The notes beneath the pieces were generated by a model. That model saw only the letters and a list, made by a program, of their open reading frames with translations, was not told where the DNA came from and did no database searches. The position numbers and the translations under genes were made by a program. A stretch of DNA of 64,000 nt. It comes from Lepas anatifera (lineage: Eukaryota; Arthropoda; Thecostraca; Lepadidae). Positions 55,691 to 64,000 of this stretch are shown piece after piece. The stretch is taken from positions 124,001-188,000 of the forward strand of contig JAOTON010000202.1 of NCBI GenBank assembly GCA_034440635.1. The letters run 5' to 3'. Position 1 is the stretch's first letter, and each line of letters opens with the position of its first letter.

Positions 55691-56161
55691 CAAACCAGAC
55701 AACCAATATCGCTTTCAGTTTTCTCCTCAATAAATAACAACACTTATTTCCTATAAATTTTTTTACAGTGGGGTAACCCGGACTACCTGTGGTCCAGATT
55801 ACCCCACATTGGGTTTTTTGAAACAGCCAGGCGCCGTGGGTAATACATTCAGGTTATCACAATAATAACTATAAATTCCGAGAGGCGATACTAAATTGCC
55901 CCAAAAGCACCTGAATGATATTTGCAAACAACATAAAATGTCATAAAAAGAGGTCATTTCATGACCACTTATTTAAGATAAAAATGCAAAAATCAAATCA
56001 AAAATCTTTTCTCCTGCGTCGCAGTTCAACTAAGCTAAAAATGGAAGTTACCCATCCGACGACAAATATATATTTCCTCTTTCCCACCTGGTGAAAACGT
56101 TAGAAAATGCAGTAACAAGGGTGTGCCGAATTACCCCGGTGGTCCAGATTCCCCCACTTTC

Positions 56162-56165
<4 letters not shown>
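55691..56165 (-). mobile_element. Family I repeat with GGACCAC palindrome, abutting (TA)n (copy I2)
   Basis: The inverse of I1: an imperfect hairpin at 55770-55805 (GGGGTAACCCGGACT / TGGTCCAGATTACCCC), and the end GGTCCAGATTCCCCCACTTT followed by CCCC that touches the next (TA)n. The left border is not defined, so the start given is approximate. Confidence 0.4.

Positions 56166-56210
<45 letters not shown>
56166..56210. repeat. (TA)n microsatellite
   Basis: About 45 bases of alternating T and A between I2 and unassigned sequence. Confidence 0.95.
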
Positions 56211-56211
<1 letters not shown>

Positions 56212-56588
56212 TATATATGTATATATTGTTGTAAAGAAGTCAAAGATGACCGCGAAGTTTGCTTGTATTCATTTTGGTAAGTTTTCTTAGGTTTCTGAAG
56301 ATCTTGCGATGTTCTTGAGAGAAATTGGTCAATATATCATTTATTTTATTACTTTTCAACGTTTCGAATCTAGAACCCCCATCTTCTGGAATTGCATTAA
56401 AACCAATTTCAAACACTTCTATTAGTAACGGCGTAAGCGTTTGGTGTGGTCAAATGAGAGATGAAAACAGTTTTAGATGAGAGTAGAATCAAATTAGAAC
56501 GAAAAACAAGTTACACGTTTAAAGTGGCACATGATCTTCCTCTATGGCATTATCAACGTGGTGCTTAAAACTATGATAAATATATTAT
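56211..56588. other. Unassigned sequence
   Basis: No gene seen. It contains an ACGTTTCGAATCTAGAACCC word, reminiscent of conserved sequence next to Penelope-like elements, but too short to call. Confidence 0.3.
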
Positions 56589-58587
56589 CTACACGCGTAC
56601 TGGAGGGGGCCCTCGGAGCCCGCCCCCACCCCCCGTACTATTTTTCCAATGTGGCCGGAGAACAATACTTGGCCACATTTGAGAGAATTTAACGGCGCGT
56701 CGATTGGCGAGGAACTTTTGGAATCGGTCCAATTTGTATTTATTTATAGACTTTCAAAGTCAGATCTGAATTTTGAGATCGCCACAATCGCGCGGTCGGA
56801 TCAGTTGACTTGCATAAGAGACCGAGTGGTGACGTCATAACTCCATATAACCGGGATGATGTGTCAATTTCACTTCACATTAAGGTAAAAGTCAAGGTTA
56901 AAGGTCACAGGTCAAGTCCATATCAGCACTTTCAAGGTCATTAACCCCAGTGCTTCCAGTCAAATGGTGTTGCCCGGTCACACTTATTTTATGTAATGAT
57001 ATTAAAGTTAAGGTTACTCAAGGTCAAGGCCAAAGGACAACCTCAAAGGCCATGGGCAAAGATCAATCCGCATGTCACGCCATACGCTTGCTATAGTGCT
57101 AGTTAAAGCGTACATTATAGGTAGTAGGGTAAGGGCGGGTAAGAGTACGCATGAGGTAAGAATACGCAGCAGCTGTTTTGGTTACTTAGCAACCACTGAG
57201 ATGGTACATGCCCTGGTGTAAAAAAGCAGGGTCAGTGCTTACGTTGCACAAAAAACTCAACGTAGGGGAAGTTTGTGCAAGATAACGCACTTAACTTTCT
57301 AAAGGCCTTCAATTTTCTCCTATAGGTCTAATAGCTAAAAATTTTATGTGGTTGTTTAGCCTGAAGTTGTCCCGTGGAAAGAACAGGAGCACGTTAAATT
57401 TTGGTGCGCAGCCGAGGCACTGACCTTGCTATTTTATACTAGGGTATCTACCATCTCAGTGGTTGCTAAGTAACCAAAACAGCTGCTGCGTACTATTATC
57501 TCCTGCGTACTCTTACCCGCCCTTACCCTACTCCTGTTCTGTCCGCTGGAGTACAGAGAAAAATAAGTTTCTGGGTGCCCATGATGTAATATTTCTTAAC
57601 TAGGTAAACTTGTAGACCATGCTTCAATTATCAAAAGTGTTGTATTACGGTCTGTCATCAGTAAGAAAGCTGAGCTAGGACTGTGCTGCAGGACTGGAGC
57701 TCACGCTAAAACGCATGCGAACATGTTTATGAAGGCTTTCTTCCCAAGGGAGCATGCCCGGCTAGAGTACGCAGTAGACCATTGGGCAAGAGTGCGCGAT
57801 TGCGCATGCCTAATAGATAGGAAAATTTAGTTTTCACTCGGGACAGAGTCCGTAATTCATATCTGGAAAACCAAACGTTGCACATAGTTCTTGTATATTC
57901 AGAACGATATAAAATCATGCAATCGCCTAGTTTGGCGACAAAAAAAACTTCGCAACATGGCCTATGCACCTAAAGCATAGCGGGGCACCATTGCGTACTC
58001 CACCCTCCTGTTTTGCGTACTCTTACCGACCTACTCCGGCAAGAGTACGCACGTGACTTCTTATTTTTGAGGGGCTCGTGTCGAGTTCCTTTCAGAGACA
58101 TCGAGTTGAAACATGCACCATTCATAGATAATTCTTCAGGCTAAGCAACCGTATACAAATTTTAGCTGTTAGACATGTAGGAAAAAGTGAAAGCCTTCAG
58201 AAAGTTAAGTGCGTACTCTAGCACGGACTTCCCCTATACCATATTGTGACTTCATAGGTCAATGACCTTGAATGACCTTGTCTCCAAAGTTGTGTGATAT
58301 ATTTTTTGCGAGTTTCCCTCTATCAGCCTGGTTCGACTTTGGCTTATTTCCGTCTTTTTCCTGCGCAATGAGGGCATTTTCCAATAGTTCTTTTTGATAT
58401 TTATGACCTCGTTTTACCTTGACGATATTGACCTAGGCCAATGAAAATTGGATGATGTAGATCACCATAACCCCCACCCACCCCCAAATCGGCATTTTTC
58501 TCCACCTCTTAGTTTTTTAGAACTTAAGGGGTCATATCCGTCCCCCTCCAGTACGCGTTAGTGTCGGGCCCCTCTTCAGTGTGGGTG
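56589..58587 (-). mobile_element. TTAA element family B (copy B5), split by foldback elements
   Basis: Minus-orientation B copy. Its start on the minus strand is the TTAA at 58588-58591 (CACCCACACTGAAGAGGGG) and its other end lies near 56589 (ACGCGTACTGGAGGGGG). At TA 57125-57126 it is interrupted, and it resumes at 58238 with TACCATATTGTGA. The interior again has many GGTCA/TGACC words. Confidence 0.7.
57127..58235. mobile_element. 1.1-kb TA-flanked foldback composite
   Basis: Inserted at TA (57125-57126 and 58236-58237). Arms of ~115 bases starting GGGTAAGGGCGGGTAAGAGT at 57127 recur inverted, ending at 57528, also flanked by TA. A second arm starting GGGGAAGTTTGTGCAAG at about 57267 recurs inverted, ending at 58235. 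The two inverted pairs interleave instead of nesting. TGCGTACTCTT/AAGAGTACGCA is repeated inside (58017-58052). Non-coding. Confidence 0.65.
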
Positions 58588-58591
58588 TTAA

Positions 58592-59765
58592 AGCAAATTG
58601 AATATCAAGTGATATTATTATATGAACAGGTCGCATTCCTACACCACTCACTGTTTGAAATCAAACATTTCCGCACTAAACCTTAGCCGCCAGTGCACAG
58701 TAGGAACTTTTCCACTAGTAGCCTGAATTTAATCAAAATTAAAAAATGATTTTTGGACAAAATATGCTCTCAATTGTTTGGGAATTCTCCAAATTTTACG
58801 ATGGTGAAGATTAGGTTTGTGTCCTTTTCCGAAAAGTGGGAAAAGTGAAAATGTATCGAAAAGTGAAAATGTATCTAAAGTAGGAGAGAGTTGGACATCC
58901 AGTGTTACCTGTTTCAATGCCAGAAAATGATGGCAAGATACAAACGCAAGTGGGACGTCCGATATGGTTGAATGTGTACCAAATTCTGTACTTTTAGAAA
59001 GCTTGACCCCTTTTATGTCCAAAATAACCGTCGGATTGGTAAACAATTTCAAAAGAATAAAATCATATAAGAATACCTTGTTTCTAACCACTTTCAATTT
59101 CGGGCCTCCAAGAAATGTGTAAGGTTTTAACTACTAGTGGCGTCGATTGGCGCACAGAAATGTATAAATTAGGACACGGCAGACAATTCTAGGTACGAAC
59201 CCAAAAAAAAAAATTCCTGCGACTTTTTGCGATTCTTGGAGAAACGTTTGTATTTTTACCGCAATGCGCCTGGCCGGCGCGGCCCTCATGCAGGCACAAT
59301 GACAGAAAAGCCACAGAGGTTCTGGAGTTATGGACTTTTTAGCAATAATTACAGATGTAGATAGGTGGTGTCACCATAGCCGGATCCAGGGGGGCAAGTG
59401 GGAGCACTCCCCCTTCGATTGAACTTCGTCGCCCCTTTGAAGTTCGATGCCACCCCTTAAAATGTCACTTCTCATCCCTTTCCCCAAGATGCTACTATGT
59501 AGGGAGGAGGGGGAGGGGTGTATCGACACCTACGACGGAATTTGGCAGAATCTGATAATTTTTGGTTTCCATCTGATGGTTATACGCGCAGAACATTGGC
59601 AACCTCGTGGTCCAGATGCCACCCTGACCAGGTTCTCCCGATCGAATCTCTTGAATACGCTTACGTGCGGCACCACGCCAGAACTCGTGTGATACTCTGT
59701 CGGCTTTTACCGGAGATGGCGTTAGTAGTTCTTCCAGCAAAAATAAATAATATAATAATAAAATG
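58592..59765. other. Unassigned AT-rich sequence
   Basis: No gene recognised. An ORF at 58729-59097 (minus) contains a short internal duplication (GAAAAGTGAAAATGTATC near 58842-58876) and no known motif. CGGATCCAGGGGGGC near 59382 resembles a hAT-type end. Confidence 0.3.
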
Positions 59766-59769
59766 TTAA

Positions 59770-60684
59770 CACGTGCAGTGAAGGGGATCTTAAAGCGCCC
59801 TTTACATATTTTTACAAGCTGTCCAGAGAACCGTTCTCTACCGAAAAAATGCTACTCAGCTACATTTGAGACAGTTTATGAACGCGTCCATTGGTGAAGA
59901 AATTTTGAAAATTGGTTCGTAATTTGTCGACTTATAGGCTTTCAAAGTCAGACCTACATTTTGAAACCGTCGCAATCGCGCAGTCGCACCAGTTCACCTG
60001 CACTGCAGACCAAGTGATGACGTCATAACGTCATATAATCAGGTTATACGTCAAGGTCAACCCACATGAAGGTCAAGGTCAAATTTTGCAGGTTAAGGTC
60101 ATTGACCCCGGTAATCCGGTCAGATGGCATTATTCAGTATGAAGGTTATGCTATGATTTCATAGTTACAGCAGGGTCAGAGATCTTTCAATAGTCTTTCA
60201 ATGGGCAATAGTCAAGGTCACAGTTCAAGGTCAGAGGTCTCTTTCAAGTCAAATAATCTATTCCCGCCAAAAGGCTGCTATAGTGCCGGTTAAATTGTAC
60301 ATTATTGTGAATATGGCGTGGCATATTGTTACGTCAAAGGCCATTGACCTTCACAGAACTTGACCTCAGAATTCCAGAAAACATTGTGTGGTACCTTTCC
60401 TACACGACTTTATTCCGCTTTTGGTATATTGCCGGCTATTTTCCACATAATCACGGCCTTTCCCAATAGGTCCCCTAGCAGGCACCATATTTGATCTTAT
60501 CGACCTCGTTTGAGCTTGAAGATATTCAAAGGTCAATAAAACTTGGTCATAATTTTGATCACTATTGCCGCCACGCACCCCCCAACGGGCGTTTTTTTAG
60601 CCCTCTTGGTTTTCGAGACCTCAGAGGGCACTTTAGGACCCCCTCAACTGTGCATTGACACCAGACCCCTCTCCACTGCACGTG
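59770..60684 (-). mobile_element. TTAA element family B (copy B6)
   Basis: Complete minus-orientation copy with TTAA at 59766-59769 and 60685-60688. Contains a TGACGTCA word at about 60019, GGTCA-rich blocks (60050-60110, 60215-60250) and no ORF. Confidence 0.8.
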
Positions 60685-60810
60685 TTAATTGGAAAGTAGA
60701 TTTCAGTGTTAAGCTATGGAATGAGAAACGATGGTCATGTATTGTAACAAGTTATTGTTGCATTAATTGAGACCCGTTTTAGTTATTAGGGCTAATTTGG
60801 AAATTGATTT

Positions 60811-60848
60811 TGGGGGCACTTTAGGACCCCCTCCTCTGTGCGTGTTAA
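60811..60848 (+). repeat. Solo end of a family B element
   Basis: GGGGGCACTTTAGGACCCCC and the following GTGCGTGTTAA (TTAA 60845-60848) match the B right end; no other B sequence adjoins it. Confidence 0.6.
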
Positions 60849-60999
60849 GTTCAAATTTGAATACAGTGTGAAATGTTGCCATTTTATCAATAGTCAACGG
60901 ATTCCCATCTAAATTAATATAATTTACTCGTGGATTCTGTCGTTAGGAACAACTTCAGGCTAAAAGTGGAAAAGTTCCCACTGTGCAGTTTTCAACCAC

Positions 61000-61860
61000 C
61001 ATAAAGGCACCGAGCCCTTCACATGCTCTGTTGCTTGTTGATCAGGGGCTTTGTCCCGGATGTGGACTGCCTCCGGCACTTTTAATCTGCGAACATTGCT
61101 ACATTTCATGATGACCGATGTATGCTCCTCCAGCATTTTTCATGTCAGTTTCATGCTGTGGTCTTGGGATAAGTGTTTTAGATGGGCTCTATCTTGTAAA
61201 TGCATCAAAATTCGTCTGGATAGGGTTGTTGTCGTGTGACCTATGTAAGCCGAGTTTTTACGGTGCGCACAGTCACCGATCGGGCATTTGAACTTATAGA
61301 TTACATTGGCTGCTTTTAGTTTAGTCGTCTTCTCTAGAGTGGCTTGAGGTGGATATGCATGGTTTCGTATGTGTTCATCGATTTCGCTGATCTTGTAGTT
61401 GCTGTTGGTAAGCATTTGCTTGATTCGGCTCATTTATTGATGCAACAAGGCCCATGACGAGCAGAGCTTGATGTACCTGTGTATTTGCGCACGAATATCG
61501 CTGTCTTTATACTTTTCGGGGCATTCGCTGTCACCGTAGAGGTAGAATCCTTTGCCAGTTGGATTTCTGTACACCGATGTTTGCTATACTTCTTACTAGA
61601 GTGGACCTGAACATCTACGAACAGAATGCTGCCACCATGGGCTAGCTCAGTAGTAAATTTCAGCACGAATGTTATATCAAGCCTTCTCTTTAATGCTCCC
61701 AGTTTTCCTGAGTCCCTATGTAAACGTAGATCTCATTGATGTAGCGGCAGTACGTAAAAGGTCTCTGGAATTTCTTCGAGTACTTTGCTCTCCGTGCGAG
61801 CCATATAGGCCTTTGCAAAAATAACCCTAGCGTCACCCGAGACCCTTGAGTCACTTGAGA
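61000..61860 (-). pseudogene. Penelope-like element relic: RT thumb and GIY-YIG endonuclease
   Basis: Minus-strand fragments read in order. Near 61800-61667 there is a decayed RT palm region with ETFYVLPLHQ and, in another frame, RYINEIYV in the YVDD region. 61666-61430 encodes VLKFTTELAHGGSILFVDVQVH, the RT region after the palm. 61433-61140 encodes YKFKCPIGDCAHRKNSAYIG followed by HTTTTLSRRILMHL, the GIY-YIG endonuclease. After an in-frame TGA (61140-61142) the same frame continues with RRLKVPEAVHIRDKAPD, the usual C-terminus. This RT plus GIY-YIG pairing is diagnostic of Penelope-like elements. Stops and a frameshift make it dead. Confidence 0.82.
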
Positions 61861-61894
61861 GTATTGATAGATCAGTTAATCGGCTATTTTAGTT

Positions 61895-61900
61895 TTGCAG

Positions 61901-61943
<43 letters not shown>
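61895..61943. repeat. (TA)n microsatellite
   Basis: About 48 bases of alternating T and A upstream (in element sense) of the Penelope-like relic. Confidence 0.9.
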
Positions 61944-61945
<2 letters not shown>

Positions 61946-61993
61946 AAGAGACTTGAGACTTTTTTCAATTTACTTTACATCTATATGTTTACA

Positions 61994-62030
61994 GACGTTT
62001 CGGAGTCAAAGCACCTTCGTCAGTATGAAC
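61994..62030 (-). ncRNA. Hammerhead-ribozyme-like motif of the Penelope-like element
   Basis: The minus strand reads CTGACGA, then a short imperfect stem II region, then CGAAAC and GTC. CUGANGA and GAAA are the conserved hammerhead core, and hammerheads are known in Penelope-like elements. Stem II here pairs poorly, probably through a small deletion, so activity is doubtful. Confidence 0.4.
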
Positions 62031-62039
62031 TGTAAAATT

Positions 62040-62214
62040 ACATCAAAAAGACATTAAAACAACACACACATAAAGCACCATAAAACGAATAGACAAGGCA
62101 GTTTAGCAAGAATGTCTTGTCTATTTTTGAATGTCTTATCCATTCTTGCTAAACCGTCTTGTCTATTCGTTTTATGGTGCTTCATGTGTGTGTTGTTTTA
62201 ATGCCTTTTGATGT
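62040..62214. repeat. 75-bp inverted repeat with 26-base spacer
   Basis: The left arm 62040-62114 and right arm 62141-62214 are inverse complements with about four transitions and one T indel. The arms include CACACACATAAAGCACCATA and CGAATAGACAAG. It lies just outside the hammerhead-like motif and may belong to the Penelope-like terminal region. Confidence 0.85.
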
Positions 62215-63149
62215 AGGGGAGGGTGGGGTGGGTTGTATCAGTTTTTACTCCAGGTTCATTAATTTCGTAACTACTTGGGATGGCCCCGTGATTTCAATAC
62301 CATCTCGTAGCTGCATTCTTTGGCTTCCTTTTGCCGATATATTTTTTCTTAATCTTTACTGGTTTGTCTCCTACTGCCCGGCGAATGGACCTTTACACTT
62401 GATATAACTTACCCCACCGTTTGGGTGAGTTGTATCACATGGTGGGTTAAGTTGTAACAGTGTGTCACGTTTTGGAGACTGTGCCTGCTACCGATCATGG
62501 CCGTGGGAACAGCCTACAACGAATTTAGAATTTAATTATAAACTTAACTTGCATTTTATTGAACCTAACTATGGCCAATACAGTACGAAATTCATGGCGA
62601 CAAAAAGCGCAAACGAAACATCAACCGTCCAAATGTAAAAGTGACCAGTTTGGAAAAAGGAAGCCAACACGATGCGTCGAAACGGGCAAATTCTTGACTA
62701 GGTACCAGCAGACTTAAGCCAGGGCTAAAGTCTGTTCCATCTGCAACTGTTCAATCTGAAAAGCCTAAACGTATTAGTTATGGACTTACTAAGTAATCCT
62801 CTCACAATAGTTACGGGAAGGGTTGTATCAGGGATACGGATGAATTGCATGGACGTAGGAAGTGGGAGGCAGGGGGGCGAGCAGGGGTGTCCCTCGAATT
62901 TTTGAAGCGAAGGTGGGGATGTGGCCATAACTTCTCGGGACTTGTTAGACTTTAATTTTTGTTTTTGCTTTCATTCCATCAGCGCGGCCTGTCTTGTACT
63001 TATCCTGGCCCGCACTTTTTGCAGAAAATATATTTTTACCTATTTTTTTCGTTGTGGCTACCTGTGATGATATAGTGTTTTTTGGAAAAAATGAATCTGT
63101 GGCGACATCCCTAATGAGCTGTATAGGCAGCGTGGGGTGCCTACCCATT
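62215..63149. other. Unassigned sequence
   Basis: No gene recognised. GGGTGGGGTGGGTTGTATCA and repeated GGGTGAGTTGTATCACA / GGGTTAAGTTGTAACA words occur at 62222-62463 and suggest a further degenerate repeat. Confidence 0.3.
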
Positions 63150-63850
63150 TAAACGGGTCCTAAATAAGCTCAGGGGGCCAAAACTAGCCCAGGGGGCCAA
63201 CCTTCAACTCATGGGGCCTAGACACTCTGAGGGGGCCCAAAGCAGCTCAGGAGGCCCATGCAAACTAAGATTGCCAGATTAGCTGGGTGTCTCGACGAAC
63301 TCATAGGGCCCAGATACGCACAACGGGCCCCATACAAGCTGAAGAGGTCTATATCAGTTAAACGAACACGATACCAACCCAGGGGGACCCTTGCCAGCTC
63401 AGGGGAGACTAATCCAGCTAGGGGCCCTATGATCAAACGAGAGGCCCCTTAAGTAAATCCTATCACGGGCCCTAGACCAGCTCATGGCTGCCACAATAAT
63501 TTCACCTACAGGGTTATTTTAGCTTAGGGGGCCCAAAGCAGCGAAGGATCTAAGGCCAAGCCAGTAAGCTCCTGTGCAATACTCTTTCACGGTCTCAGAA
63601 CAGCCCAGGGGGCAACCTGAAAACTCGCTCTCAGATAGCTAACAATTAACTCAAGATGGCCCAGGATCTGTTGAGGGGGCCTACACCAATTAAGGGACCC
63701 CGAAAAGCTCAGAAGGCTCCAGTGGCGACACATTCAAGTTCAATGTGAGGGCCTGGTTATCTAACGCGGTCCCAGATCAACTGAGGGGACTCAATATCAG
63801 CTCAGAGCAGCCACCAAAAACTCAGAGGCCCAGGCCCGCAGAGGCTCTTC
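63150..63850 (+). repeat. Degenerate minisatellite of AGCTCAGGGGGCC-type units
   Basis: About 700 bases made of imperfect ~22-28-base units around AGCTCAGGGGGCCCAAA (for example near 63168, 63190, 63245, 63380). Units diverge strongly, so the array is old. ORFs here are by-products. Confidence 0.6.
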
Positions 63851-64000
63851 GGCCTCTGATGCTTAGTTTAGCGTCAATCGGAGATTTCAGTAGGGACTCA
63901 GCCTTAGTCAAAACAACTGTGATATGTGGAGGTGGTCGATACGGCACCTTAGCTTTCGCCATGACTGAAGTTCAACAAAGTTCACTGTATTCATTGTTAA

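Noticed and set aside
58729..59097. 122-codon minus-strand ORF
   Set aside because: No motif, contains an internal short duplication, lies in AT-rich unassigned DNA and has no splice or promoter context.

Overview
The window looks like an intergenic, repeat-dominated stretch of an invertebrate nuclear genome, most probably an arthropod. The reasons are intron-like splice signals, long (TA)n microsatellites, many short terminal-inverted-repeat (TIR) elements, an RNase H-bearing non-LTR retrotransposon, GGTTAGGTTAG runs in its 3' UTR, and a possible Inr+DPE core promoter. The species cannot be fixed from the sequence. I see no operon, rRNA or CRISPR array, and no secure host gene.

Layout. 1-15.9 kb: two neighbouring full-length copies of one I-group-like non-LTR retrotransposon (gag-like ORF with zinc knuckles, a second ORF joined by a UAAUG stop/start overlap, and an endonuclease-RT-RNase H polyprotein), plus the 5' tip of a third copy facing the other way. 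Copy 2 landed at the 3' end of copy 1 (11-bp target duplication) and was later split by a 1.03-kb TTAA-flanked element. 15.9-19.5 kb: a decayed, intron-containing transposase-like gene. 20-26.5 kb: an island of TTAA-flanked non-autonomous elements of three families (here called A, B and C), all packed with GGTCA/TGACC words. 26.5-32 kb: a ~535-bp tandem repeat, and a 3.4-kb TIR element (K) inserted in a family C copy and carrying an exon-like PB1 domain. 32-36 kb: a decayed hAT-like element with a tRNA-like segment inside, more B and C copies, and a GC-rich retrotransposon 3' fragment. 36-43 kb: AT-rich DNA with a hAT MITE, small TIR elements, one weak exon candidate and (TA)n runs.

43.1-50.1 kb: a full-length but frameshifted Tx1/L1-like retrotransposon on the minus strand, with a 14-bp target duplication inside an AGGTCA-bearing element. 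50.1-55.7 kb: a pipsqueak-type helix-turn-helix fragment, then a B element split by a 4.45-kb hAT-like element (8-bp duplication), which itself holds a hAT MITE (8-bp duplication). 56-61 kb: further B copies, one containing interleaved foldback elements. 61-62.2 kb: a Penelope-like GIY-YIG/RT relic beside (TA)n, a hammerhead-like motif and a 75-bp hairpin. 63.1-63.9 kb: a degenerate minisatellite.

How it fits together: the window is a record of nested transposition. The most distinctive signals are the GGTCA-packed TTAA elements, the UAAUG-coupled extra ORF of the I-like retrotransposon, and the PB1 exon inside the TIR element. Family names beyond domain level are inference from motifs; no database search was possible.
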